Program-made: the position numbers and the translations under genes
NCBI RefSeq assembly: GCF_000226095.1
Contig: NC_016477.1
Coordinates: 3,844,001 to 3,908,000, forward strand
Reading direction: 5' to 3'
Source: Thermothelomyces thermophilus ATCC 42464
Lineage: Eukaryota; Ascomycota; Sordariomycetes; Sordariales; Chaetomiaceae
DNA length: 64,000 nt
Part shown: positions 23,611 to 34,310 of the stretch, piece by piece
Numbering within the stretch: position 1 is the first letter of the stretch
How the letters are laid out: every line of letters begins with the position of its first letter
The notes under the pieces: model-generated
The model's input: only the letters and a program-made list of their open reading frames with translations
Database searches by the model: none
What the model was told of the DNA's origin: nothing

Positions 23611-23867
23611 GGTCGGCTCCTCGGAGAAAGTGAAAAGTTGACCGAGGGACGTAAGGGTGATAGAAGGCGTCGTTAATAGTCTTACGCCTCTTAGTTCCGC
23701 CGCGGTCGAAAGTCGGCGGAGATGACGTCCGTCGGCGAATGTCATTGGATGTTATTGGATGTTGAGAGAGCGCCGAGCTGATATCTCCGAGCCGAAGCTG
23801 TGAAGCAGGAGTATCGACTTTGACAGACGGCGGAACAGACAACGTTGATCATTCTTCAGGGCCGTAT

Positions 23868-24361
23868 ATAGGAGGCTTCACCGACACGTCGCTGGCGTTT
23901 TACATTGCCGCCATCTTCAACGCCGGCTCGACGCTGGGACGCATCCTGCCCAACGCGCTCTCGGACCGCATCGGAGTGTTCAACGCCATGGCGCCGCTCA
24001 CATTGCCTTTGGCGTCGTCATATTCTGCCTGCTCGCCGTACGAAACGCGGCAGGCATGGTCGTCATGGCAGTGGTTACGGGCTTCTTTAGCGGTGTTGTC
24101 ATTGCGTTGCCCCCACTCTGCTTCCGGGTGCTGACCGAGAACAAGGCCATGATTGGCACCCGCACCGGCCAGGGCTTTGCCATCGGCGGGCTGGGCTTGC
24201 TGCTCGCTGGGCCGAGTGCTGGTGCAATTCTCGGGACCGTCGAGCCGCGGAACTGGACGGGCCTCTGGGTGTATGGAGGCGTGACGCTGTGTGCCGTCGG
24301 CCTAATCCTGTTTGGTCTGCGGTTTATGAAATCAGGGCTCGCCTTGATGGTCAAGTGTTGA
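23868..24361 (+). pseudogene. 3' fragment of an MFS (monocarboxylate-type) transporter
   Basis: Two frames give one MFS C-terminal half: FYIAAIFNAGSTLGRILPN, SDRIGVFNAMAPL, then after a one-base shift near 24000 AFGVVIFCLLAVRNAAGM, GFFSGVVIALPPLCFRVL and GTRTGQGFAIGGLGLLLAGP, ending at TGA 24361. About six membrane helices remain. SxxGRxxPxxxSDRxG and the GxRxGxGF-like block are typical of fungal monocarboxylate permease-like MFS proteins. The N-terminal half is missing upstream. With the adjoining regulator it forms a dead divergent gene pair. Confidence 0.85.
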
Positions 24362-24591
24362 TCGTCGACTGCTCATGTGTCCAGGGACAGAGCATTTCTG
24401 CATGTAAAACGGCATCAAGCACGGAGGAACCTGCATTTTGCATGTCCGTAATTGCGAGAACAAGCGGGAAAGACAGAATGGAAACAGAAGGGGAAGAAAA
24501 AAAAAGGGATGAAAACGAGATATTGTACAGGTTAGCGAGATCTCCTGGCTTTCTCCAACCCCACTCCTTACAAGATATGTATAGAAAGAAC

Positions 24592-25472
24592 TCAAAACCG
24601 AGGCCCCAGCCTCTTCAGCCACTCTTGCACGCGACGGACCCAAGACCCAGATGCTTCCACTTCGCGGTGCCTGCGATCCTGCCCCTGGGCCGGCCGGTGA
24701 CCAGCTGCTGTGCTTGCAGCCACGCTGTGATCAGATTGCTGCGGTGGGACGGCTCTCGCCTCCGCTGCTTCCAAAGCAGCCTTGAGCCTGGCATTCTCCA
24801 CCCTTACCCCAAGGATTTCGGCATCTCTGTTGTCGACAGAAGCTTCCAGCTCTCTCTTGTAATTCTCTGCTTCCCGGAGCTCGTCCATCGTCTGGAACCG
24901 CAATGCGAGCTCACGCTCCTTCTCTTCCTCGGCGTTACGCAGCTTATCATTCTCTGTTGGATGAGAGAGACCAGCTTTTGCTGTACCTGTCGAAGCTTGT
25001 CATCCTTCTCCTGAGCGAGCACTGCCAGCTCGCGTTCTTTTTCCTCCCTTGCCTCTCGGAGATCGGCATCCCGTTGATTGACCGCATCCTCCAAGCTGAG
25101 CTCCCTTTCCGGGGGTGCCTCGTTGTGGGTTTTCAGGAATTGCAGGTCACGGTCCTTCTCTTGCAGCTCGCGCGACTTCTCCTGCAGCTCACGGTCTGTG
25201 TCTTGTAGTTCACGGTCCTTGTCTTGCAGCTCACGGTCCTTATCCTTGCTGAGCTTCAGCTGCTCGGCAAGGGCGCGAGAGAGCTCCTGTTTTGCGGTCC
25301 TCAGCTCTCTAGTTGTCTGCTCCAGAGAGGCCGACTGCTCAGAGAGGATCCGATCATGCTCGGAGACCATGCGATTGCGTTCTGCACGGAGATCCTTGTT
25401 TTCGATCTGCAGAGCGGCCAGTCTTTCCTGGGTGGCAACCAACTCATCATCTAACAGGTGATCAGCAGCCAT
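24592..25472 (-). CDS. Coiled-coil protein, frame shifted about two-thirds along
   Basis: From ATG 25472 the protein is almost entirely heptad coiled coil (long runs such as KDRELQDKDRELQDTDREL), about residues 10-180. At about 24945-24935 coding passes into another frame: ENDKLRNAEEEKERELALRF and then MDELREAENYKRELEASV continue the coiled coil to a stop at 24592, ending in a basic region (WVRRVQEWLKRLG). In the first frame the sequence after the shift no longer looks coiled-coil and stops at 24804. The junction reads CAACAGAGAATG; a lost G (CAG-GAG) would explain it. The gene may be recently inactivated, or this may be an assembly error. No homologous family recognised. It converges with the MFS relic and its start is only 4 bp from the stop of the upstream kinase gene. 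Confidence 0.65.
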
Positions 25473-25475
25473 GAA

Positions 25476-27396
25476 TCAAATCCCATCCCCCAGCTCCCAA
25501 CTCCTCCTCTCTACCTCCAACTCCTTCTCGTAGTCCCCCAACGCCGCAAACACCGCCCTCACCATGTCATTATACCTCCTCGACCAACGAAACCCCTCGA
25601 AAAAAGCCTTGGTACAGTCCCAATAGTCGGGGTAAAACCCGGAATTCTCCCAGTCCACAATCCCGCTCACCACCCATCCCCCCTGCCCATGCCCACCAGC
25701 ACTCCTCCTCTCGACGAGGATATTCCGCGGATTCAGATCCGCGTGCGTAAACACCACGCGGTGGCCCCGCCGTGCCGGATCCTCCGGGAACATCAGCTCC
25801 CGGCTGAAGGCGGCCTCGTCCGCGAAGGGGCCGACCGGCTCGCCGCCGCGGATGCGCGGGTCCCGGACGGCCTCGCCCAGCGTGTTGCAGATGACCGCGT
25901 CCGGAAACGGCTTGATCCTGCGAATGGGCCGGGGCACGGCGCGCAGCTGGGCGAGGTGCGCGGCCAGCTGGCGCGCGAGGTCCGCCAGGTCGGCGTCCGA
26001 GAGCACGTGCTGGCAGCGGTAGAGCGGGACGCCCGGGACGCGGGTGGTCATGAGGTAGGTCTCCGCGACGGAGAAGGGGTCGGCGCGGCTGGCGGGCTTG
26101 TGGGCGACGTCGAGGGGTCTGGGGACGGGGACGGTGGTGTGCCGGCGGAGGAGCTGGAGGGCGGCGAATTTGTTGCGGGAGCCGGCCGGGTCGGTTTGGC
26201 GTTTGAGGTAGAGGCCGAAGGGCAGCCGGTGGACGGTGGCGTGGTCGGGCTGGGCGTAGAGGAGCGCGCCGACCTTGCGGAGGAGGTCGTAGACGGCTAC
26301 GCGGAGGCGGGAGGGAAACATGAGCCAGGTGGAGAGCAAGACGCTGGTTGCGAGGTTCAGGGGAGAGAGGGATTTGGTCTTGCGGTTGGTTTCTGGTTCT
26401 GGTGCTGGACGACGTGGCCGCGGTTTGGATGATGGCTCAGATGGTCGGACCCCCAGTGACTTGGCTATCTCGACAAACCTGATGCTCCGGGCGAGCCTGG
26501 CGTGAGTGCTGACAAAGCGAGGGTCTACCTTCTCGATTCCCGACCGTGAGTGGTCGCCCAAGAGCGGATAGGAACCCTCGATCTCGAGGGGTTCTTCTGG
26601 CCTGACAAGGGGATGTTCAACTTGGAACTGGAACCGGGGTTCGAGAGTCAACGGAGGCGAAGCAAATAGGCCAAAGCTCGATCCGCGGCAACTTACCTCC
26701 ACCATTGATGACTGTAGTCTCTTCAGGCAAACAAGGCCACGCGACCAAGCACGGTGTGCCGACCTCCGGACCAGCCAGTGATTGGAGTAAGGCGATGTGA
26801 ACTCGGGATTCTGGGCGTAGGAAAGCCACCAGTCACGATAGGGAGGGCCAAAGAAAGCGCCCAGCATGTCAAAGATGCGCGGCTGCGCACGCACGTCAGT
26901 CATTGTTCGTTCGCATACAGCTGCAAAGCACTAGTAGAAAATCACACCTTGTCTGTGCTCCAGCCAGAAGGCACGGGAAGGATGGGGGCCACAACCAGAG
27001 GATCCCAGAGACGGGCGGCTTTCCCAGTCACGCAACACCTGTTGGCGTCGCGCTTGAATATGCTCTGCTGAGCAGCGGCATCTGGTGGTGGGGGAGTGGC
27101 AGCTTCCTGTGTGACTCGGGGAATGTCAGGGCGGCCCGTCAAGGTCAAGCCAAGTGGTAAGTGGTGGATGCGCGGGACTCACTGGACTCGATGATGTATG
27201 TCCAGTCTGCTACGAGGGCCGGGGCACCATCGGCTGCGGTGCCGCGATGCACGTAGCGTGCTGCCACGAGAGGGTCCACAGCGTCTTTGACAAAGCATGA
27301 CAGCAGCGAGTCCAGAGGATGTGGCAGTCCCGCACTTTCGATGAGGGACAGGGCGGAATGCACTTCGTCAGTGTCGGCTGTGTCGTCGAATGCCAT
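25476..27396 (-). CDS. HNH-like domain fused to aminoglycoside-phosphotransferase-type kinase
   Basis: Start ATG 27396. Exons: 27396-about 27183, about 27106-26948, 26882-26697 and 26627-25476. Introns 2 (26947-26883) and 3 (26696-26628, GTAAGT, 69 bp and in frame if retained) are clear; intron 1 has a GTGAGT donor at 27182, but the acceptor is ambiguous. The N-terminal half has IFKRDANRCCVTGK and NHWLVRRSAHRAW, resembling HNH_2-type folds (Cys, Asn and His positions), and GSYPLLGDHSRSGIEKVDPRF. The C-terminal about 280 residues are an APH-fold kinase: Brenner motif HADLNPRNIL and metal motif IVDWENSGFYPDYWD are intact, so ATP-dependent phosphorylation of a small molecule is plausible; the substrate is unknown. 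No stop or start separates the halves, so I call one fused gene; two genes are possible. Confidence 0.72.
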
Positions 27397-28588
27397 GTTG
27401 ATATGCGGAGGAAGTTGGGTGTCGTAGAAGCGCGGGTTGAGGCGTCGAGGTGACAGCTATGTAGTCCGTACAAGCGTCAAATGGAAGCGAAGGAAGCGAT
27501 GTGTAACCCACTACGGAGTAAACGCATCCTGGACTCGGCTGTGCGGCGCCCCACTCTAGTTAGTACCTACCCTACACCCGGCTCACCCTTCCCAACCGTG
27601 CGTTTTTCCAGGCAACAAAAACATTGTGGGTCCCCAGCGACATGGCATCACCACCAAAATAATAGTTAGTTCACTCGGCCACTTGGCCAGGTCAGTTGTA
27701 GCCATGCGAGAGTGCCGCGCTCTATACCGCTCGGCTGTCTCTTTTGCCACGGTTCGCTTGTTACAAGTTGCCCTCGCACTCTCAAGCATCCATGTGTTCC
27801 TGGATTTAGGGGCGCCGTGCTCGATTGCCCGACCCGGGGAAGCAGCGAGGGCCGGGGTGAAGTCTAAGTTACCTTCCTCGCACCGTCGATGCCGCAATCC
27901 GCAACGAGCCCACTTAATCCGTACACTACTCCGTACCCCTGGCGCGATCCGCCGTAACTACCGTCAGGTCTCCACAGCCCCATGTTTCCGCAACAAGCTA
28001 ACGTTAACGGCTGCCACAGCCTGTTGGAGGCGTCAGGAAGGCGTGCCGGGTCACCAGATCCTACGGGTGTAGGCAACGACCCGCTCGGAACCTGACTGCT
28101 CCGACAGATCGCCAAGACAAGGTGTTGAAATGGATCGTCCGACTCGGAGCTGCCGCCTATTTTAGCACTGAGGATTGCTGTAATCCGTAATTATCCATGC
28201 ATCACGTCGCAGGAAGCCGCAGGCCACCCGGCAACGGGCCTAACAGCCTCCCGGCAAGGGTTTGCTGCTGCTTCGTTGGCGACCTCAGGAGACGTGATCC
28301 AAGCTGTCTCAGGATCCATTGGCCGACGCGGGTGACCACCGTCAGCGGGATGGCGTCCTTACGCTGAAGCTGGATGGTCCACGGTTGTTTGTGCCTACCG
28401 ACAGAAGTATTTAGGGGACCGCCGAGTTTATGGCGTTCTTCAACCCATCACCAGCATCTACTTCATTGTTCAAAACATTCTCGCCTCATCGGCAGCCGGC
28501 TCTGCGTATCTGCACCTCATCTCTTGTTTTGTTTTGACTCCAACTTTGCAAAGTATCCCATTCAGCCGTCTTACGCTCACCCGCAACC
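27397..28588. other. Divergent intergenic region
   Basis: Between two divergently transcribed genes. Holds two TACGGAGTA-type motifs (27512 plus strand, 27927 in the opposite sense). No gene supported. Confidence 0.5.
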
Positions 28589-29646
28589 ATGCCGCCGAAG
28601 TTTGAGTCTAACACTCTCTACTTGACCCTCAACTACCTTCGCACTGAGGGTAACGAGAACAGATACGTAAGTCGGATATCGCATTTGAGCAGCAGCTGTC
28701 GTTCGTTCCTGACCGTCATGATTTCATCACAGCACTGGGGCCTCTTTGCGACCGGCAATTCCGCGTCGGGGGGTACCCTGTACCATGCCACGGATTTCGA
28801 TCGCACGAACAGAATCTTGCTCGATCATCTCATTTACGAGAACCGCACGGTCAGTGACCCGACCTCCTCCAGCACAATGGTGGTGGTCCTCAAGATTTGC
28901 AACTTGTCGTCCACGGCGGTCCAGAACATGGACCATCGCATCCGCGAGGTCGAACCTTTGGCCGGAAGGATGCCGCCTCCTGTCTCCGAGCCCCGATGTA
29001 AGCCACAGCTTTGTGCTCTTTGATTCCCCTTTGCGGCCGTCTCCAGAGTCACGTTGCTCCCGAGACAGTGTGGCTGCTTCGGATCCCTCCCTTCTCCCCC
29101 CCGAAACAGAAATTGATGGCTGACATTGTTGGCCAAATCACTAGAGACCTGCCGCGTCTGGGTTAAGTACATCCTCGATCGGCTCTGCGGAAGGGGGGTG
29201 ATCAGCCTTCCCTCCGACACCGGTAAGTGCTGCCTCCCGGTAACCAATAACCCTCCACGGGTTCAGTCTCGGACTAACGGTGCCAAGACACGATCGAGCG
29301 TCAGGCCCTCATGGTGGCCAATGCCAATATTGATCACAAGGGCGATGCCAAGGTGATTAACGAAGTGTCGAACTGGCTGTCGGCTATGGATGTCGACTCG
29401 AGCGGCGCGCCGCCTCGCGGAGGCAGCGCGGCAGGCAGCGTGGCGCCTCCGCGAGGCGGCGGCGCGTCACGCGGAGGCAACGTGGCGCCTCGCGGAGGCA
29501 GCGCGGCGCCTAGCAGAGGCGGCGGCGCGTCACGCGGAGGCACACGCGGAGGCAGCGTGGCGCCTCGCGGAGGTACACGCGGAGGCAGCGCGGCGCCTAG
29601 CAGAGGCGGCGGCGGCGGCTCCAAGCCCATGGACACCCGGTGGTAA
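28589..29646 (+). CDS. Unknown protein with C-terminal RGG-repeat tail
   Basis: Start MPPKFESNTLYLTLNYL. Intron 1 is 28667-28732 (GTAAGT...CACAG), joining NENRY to HWGLFATGN. Exon 2 runs to about 28997. A second intron (GTAAGC donor at 28998, branch TGAC, acceptor near 29144) and a third (29223-29287) lead to exons reading TCRVWVKYILDRLCGRG and DTIERQALMVANANIDHKGD. With the obvious sites the exon 2/3 junction would create TAG, so the true acceptor/donor there is unresolved, or the gene is damaged at that point. The last about 75 residues are Gly/Arg/Ser/Ala with ten RGG triplets, typical of RNA-binding tails. The globular part (about 150 residues) is not recognised. A TRIM element lies 124 bp past the stop. 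Confidence 0.65.
29406..29620. repeat. GC-rich minisatellite encoding the RGG tail
   Basis: Irregular tandem units of about 18-30 bp built from the palindrome-like core GCGCCTCGCGGAGGC lie inside the last exon, keeping frame through all copies. Confidence 0.8.
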
Positions 29647-29769
29647 AGGCCTTGTTCGGGGTCGGCCATAGCCGGCGCCTCCGAAGTGGCCGTTGTCAAG
29701 ACACGGGTTGTGTCCCATGTTTCCGGCAAGCCGGTCTTGCCGAACTGGGCGGGAGCTGGTCTCTGGGGG

Positions 29770-30186
29770 TGTGGGCCAGAGTGCCTTATAACCTACTATC
29801 CTGATCATGGTTCCCTAACGGGAGCCGGTTCTCCGTTTTGGGTTCCGACAGGTTATGAGCCCTTGGCGTAAACGTCTACGTACCTATAACAGAGTAGGAG
29901 GTAACCTATTCGATTCCAATTTGGAGTAGTACGCCTTAGAGGTAGCGTTTAAAAAAATACCTTAACTATATCATATCACATTAGCTTATATTAGCGCCTT
30001 GGAGGTGGCGATTAAAAAATAACCTATAACAAATCAGCCCCTAGCCACTAGAATGGCAAAATATTCTAGCCTATACGCTTGGCCGCCGTGTAGCCTGTGG
30101 GGGGGTGTGGGCCAGAGTGCCTTATAACCTACTATCCTGATTATAGTTCCCTAACGGGAGCCGGTTCTCCGTTTTAGGTTCCGGCA
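29770..30186 (+). mobile_element. TRIM: 417-bp non-coding LTR element, copia-type primer site
   Basis: Two 81-bp direct repeats (29770-29850 and 30106-30186) begin TGTGGGCC and end CA, differing at only a few sites. The element is bounded by a 5-bp duplication GGGGG (29765-29769 and 30187-30191). Directly after the first LTR comes GGTTATGAGCCC, complementary to the anticodon arm of fungal initiator tRNA-Met, the half-tRNA primer site used by Ty1/copia relatives. A G-rich tract abuts the second LTR. The 255-bp interior has no coding capacity and carries TTGGCGTA and TTCGATTCC boxes resembling tRNA promoter boxes. It looks structurally complete for a non-autonomous element and fairly young. Confidence 0.82.
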
Positions 30187-30191
30187 GGGGG

Positions 30192-31055
30192 AGTCACTCA
30201 TTGGATATCGTGGTACTGTGTGCCACAGGCTAGCTCTTGTAGGCTGGTCTGTAAGATGAAGTCATAGGGAATAGAGAAATAGACTTACTATCTGCAGATT
30301 AGAACTTGAAACTGTCGCGGTTGCTGTTTGTGAGAGCGGAATAGTTAGCCCGAACTGAGCCCTGAGAAAATAAAGCGAGTGTTGAGATGTGTAAGGTGGT
30401 ACCTCACTTCAGCATGTAAGGTAGGTAGAGGTAGAGCTGGCGAGCTTGACCCAGCTTTTCCCCATCCATTTCGTTATCCGCCAGAAGGGGCATCATGGCT
30501 TCTTCTGAAAGAATATTTCTCCCGGAAACAATGCAAACCCACCTTCCAAATGACTAGTCCTTTAGGTACTTGTGTACTGACCAGCGGTGGTTAGAAATCC
30601 CCGAAGTTCTATTACACTAAAGCCCGATCCCCACCAAGTCGGGGCTCCCTTCTCCGAGCTGGACCAGCTGGAAATACACTGCGCAGTGTGAAAACTGATT
30701 CTACTCATTGGCTCTGTTACGCAACTCTTGAGGGCCTGCAGCTACTTGGTCCCGTCACGATTATTCTCCCCCATCTATATCGGCGTTTCCAGGGTAATTG
30801 CCCTAATATTTTGTGCTCTCCCCTCTTTGTAAATAGACTCGGAATATGCCGTGTTTAATATGGTGATGACTCTGGGAGCTATGTTGCAAGTTAAAAGCTA
30901 ATGTGATATGTGTGGTGGCCGGGAAATGACGGATCATCCCTTGAATCTCAACACCTACAATTCATTCCAGTACAGATCCCCTACCTGCCAGGTTTTCAAA
31001 GATTAATTATGTCCGTTGATTTGAGGTGCTGATTGCCAACCTTGGACACGTCCTC
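30192..31055. other. Intergenic stretch, nothing recognised
   Basis: From the right flank of the TRIM to the 3' end of the pectin methylesterase gene. No coding or repeat signal. Confidence 0.5.
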
Positions 31056-32328
31056 TCACCATGCAGTATCTATCCAAGTCTTCCAGTCACTGCCCCAGAG
31101 CTGGGTCTTAGTGACACCAGCAGTCGTTGGGAAAGTGAGCCCTGCATACACACCAAGAGCGTTAGCAATTCAGTGCCCTCTAGAGTAGAAGATACATTCA
31201 CTTACACTTTCTCTGGGATGTGTTAGATCCTGCACCAGTGTTTTGGAACTCCCGGAACTCGCTGCAAGAGTTTCGCCATATTTGTCAGCATCTGGGTCAC
31301 CAGAAGTCGCGGATAGAGAATCACTTACGGAGTAGCTCCTGCAGCCATTGTGGTCCAGCCCTCAGGGTGCACGACGTCGGTCAACTCGGAATTTTGGAAG
31401 ATAACGCGGGCAAGTACGCGCCACGGTCGGCCGAGGAACACTTTGCCGGCCAAGCTAATTCCGGCAGCCGCCCGGATCTGATAATAGCGAAGCGGGACAA
31501 TCGTTAATAGTTGTGGGCACGGAGCGTTGGACTTGCTTTGGACGGTGAACTTACAGTACTGTGATCAAAAGCATACCAGGTAGTATCAGCCGTAGTGGAG
31601 CGAGAGTTAGCGGTGATGTACCCGCCGCCGTTGGAGGCAACGGTACACTCGCCAAACCAGGCAGCCGCGGCGCCAAAGATGAAGTCGACGGCGCCCTCGA
31701 TGTAGCAGTTGGAGTAGTACTGGCGACCGCTCTTGGCGTACAGCGTGTCCTGGTAGCCGTAGAAACCGCACGCATAGTAGGCCTGCTTGTCGCCGTTGGC
31801 GGCCACGGCCACGGCCTGGCCCTGCGTGCCGTATGTGTTACGAAAGTTGATGTTGTACGCCCGGAAGTTGCTGCTCACGATGTTGAACGTGGCAGACGCG
31901 TCCAGGCTCCCAGCATCGGCCGAACCCTTGTTCCTGGTAAAGGTCACCTGGTTGGCGCTCTGCTTGCTGGTACTGCCATGGTGATTAATAGTGGTGAATA
32001 CGGCATTTGGCAGTTATTATGTAAGTACTCACTCCGAGGTTGACCCATACAGTGTCAGCGGGCCCTTGTACTTGATCGAAACACCATCAGCAACGTTGTA
32101 GGTTCCCGGGTAGATGAAAATGCAGGCAGCTGAAGTGCCAGAACCCAAGGCAGTTATCGCTTCCGTGATGGTGCTGTACTGCCTGCCGCTTCCTACTGAC
32201 AGACATCCGCTCGGCGGAGTGGTCCGGCTCGCGGCCTGCGCAGAAGCACCAGGCAAAGCATCGCCCACAAAGGTCAGGGATAGCACCGCCGATGCCAACC
32301 TGCAAAGGGATAGCCTCATGACGAGCAA
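31056..32328 (-). CDS. Secreted pectin methylesterase (CE8)
   Basis: Five exons, minus strand: 32328-32033, 31972-31555, 31477-31329, 31261-31206 and 31141-31056; introns of 60-77 bp with good GT...AG ends; about 334 residues (331 from the ATG at 32319). The signal peptide is MRLSLCRLASAVLSLTFVG. CE8 landmarks are in order: GxYxE-type start (DTSKQSANQVTF), YGYQDTLYAKSGRQYY (first catalytic Asp region), GAVDFIFG (nucleophile Asp), GRPWRVLARVIFQ (substrate-binding Arg/Trp) and LWGSDWKTW near the C-terminus. It removes methyl groups from homogalacturonan, producing the substrate of the pectate lyase encoded divergently 900 bp away. Length is normal for fungal CE8 and no defects are visible. Confidence 0.95.
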
Positions 32329-33229
32329 GTTTCCAGAAGACTAAGTATATTACTGATGGGATTTCCGTCTGCTAGGCATTCAACATGTCCATGCTGAGAA
32401 GCTGGTAGAAGATTCACAGGCTTTGATATATATAACGTATAAGGCCCCCCAGTATTTTTTTTTTTTTTGGGGGGGGGGGGGGGGGGTTGTTCGGAGAGCA
32501 CCTGAAGGTTGACCAATAAGACCAGGTCGTGGAGTGCCATTAATTAGATGTCTGTTTGCGGTAGACCGCGTAGGGCACCTCCGTGGTTTGGGAGAGAGAA
32601 TGCTGCCGCTCCTATCATAATCCATGCGCTTGATCCTTAGAGGTTGCGTAAATATTATCCGGTCCATGCCTCCATGAACACCTTGCAAGAGTTTGAAGAT
32701 TGATGAACAGAGTGCAGGGAGCGGAGTTTCGTGGAAAAAAAAAATCGACAACCTCAGGAGCCATCCCCTGTTTCAAGGGTCAGGTCTCTTAGCCGAGCAG
32801 CACGCGCTGCGCCAACGGCGGATTGGTGGAAAGAGGCGCGTCAGTAACAGGCCAACGGCGGAAAAACCACTTCCATAGCGGCAAATCAAGGGGCATACAT
32901 CCGGGTCGGCGCAACAGGCAAGCAGCCCTGGCGGTGCCGAGACGTGTGGCACGATTTTCGGAGTCAACTCCAGCCCACCTTTGAGGTGTCTGCTTTCGTG
33001 TCTGCGAGCGCATTTCGTGGCAGATCTATCCGATCACGGTATGCGCCGTCCGAGAGGGTGGTATTTGCGAAATATAAGGACGGAGCATCATGAAATGCAA
33101 TAGATCCCAGATCTAGCTTGGCAAATCATACATAAGAGGGCAATCATCAGCTTTGGCGCGGTGAAGAGGATCAGCAGCGTCAGCAAGGTTTTCACGTGCT
33201 TCCACCCGATAATTAAGAAACGCCCGGAA
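32329..33229. promoter_or_regulatory. Shared divergent promoter of the PME and pectate lyase genes
   Basis: About 900 bp between two divergent pectin-degrading genes. It contains two perfect copies of GCCAACGGCGG 40 bp apart (32811-32821 and 32851-32861) and a T12/G20 homopolymer junction at about 32455-32486. Co-regulation is inferred from the arrangement only. Confidence 0.55.
32455..32486. repeat. Adjacent poly-T and poly-G runs
   Basis: A run of about a dozen T is followed directly by about 20 G. Lengths are uncertain; such runs are error-prone. Confidence 0.85.
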
Positions 33230-34310
33230 ATGAAGTTCTCTATCTCTCTCGTTCTCCCGCTCCTTCGGCTTGCGGGCCTCGCCTGGGCTGGGTGCCAGGA
33301 CAACGCGGACGGTTTTGCTGCGCTGAACGGCGGTACCACTGGCGGCAACGGTGGCACTGTAGTGACTGTCAACAATCAAGCAGACCTCGAGAAGTACGCC
33401 AAAGCGAGTGGAAAGTATGTGATCAAAGTGTCGGGCAAGATCAACATCTCGCCCAAAGGGACCGAGGTTGATGTAGCCAACGACAAGACCATCGTCGGTA
33501 TTGGCGCGACTGCTCAGATTTCTGGGGGAGGCTTCCGGATCATCAACAGGCGCAACGTTATTATTCGCAACCTGCGAATTGGTGGGTGCAGTTTGCATTG
33601 CATCACTTGCAACGAGTTCCTGCGGTTATACGGATGCTGATCATTCTGTAATTACCTTCCTTAGGCAACACCGATGGTGGCGAGGAACTGGACTGGGACG
33701 GAATCCAGGTTGATACCTCTACCAACATCTGGATCGACCACTGTGAGTTTCGCCCGCCCGTGTTCTTTTCGCTTAATTACTGGAGTGTGTTGACGGTACA
33801 TCAGGCATCTTCGAAACCATCGGCGACGGAGGCATCGACCTGCGCAAGGATTCGGACTACTGGACCGTATCCAACTCGTGGATCAAGGGCGTCAACAAGG
33901 CATTCGGTATCGGCTGGACCGACAACGTCGTGACCAAGGGGACGATCCACCACGTCTACTTCGACGGAACAACGCAGCGGAATCCCAGCGCGGACAACAT
34001 GCTTTACGCCCACATGTACAACAATTACCTGCGGGGCTGCAAGAGTTACGGCCACTATGCCCGCGGTGCGACCAACGCGCGCATCGAGAACGTATATTTT
34101 GAGGACTGCAAGAATCCGCTCACCGCAGATTCGGAGGCCACGCTGACGGCTATCGGCAACATTTACGACGGCACCAGCGGCACCATTGCCAAAGACATCG
34201 GCGTCTCGTTCGACCCGGCCAACTTCTATTCGTACAAGCTCAACGCTACCGCCGACGTGCCTAGCATCGTTCTCGCAAACGCTGGTCCCAAGGCTGATGT
34301 ATGCACCTAG
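33230..34310 (+). CDS. Secreted pectate lyase (PL1)
   Basis: Exons 33230-33581, 33665-33742 and 33805-34310 (introns 83 and 62 bp), 311 residues. The signal peptide is MKFSISLVLPLLRLAGLAWA. PL1 landmarks: FAALNGGTTGGNGG, NVIIRNLRIG, DWDGIQVDTSTNIWIDHC (calcium-binding Asp region and WIDH motif), FGIGWTDN and HYARGATNARIENVYF, the conserved basic (R)GxxxxR block. It cleaves de-esterified pectate by calcium-dependent beta-elimination outside the cell. The ATG at 33230 is chosen because it begins the signal peptide; an in-frame ATG 69 bp upstream would bury it. Divergent from pectin methylesterase. Confidence 0.95.
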
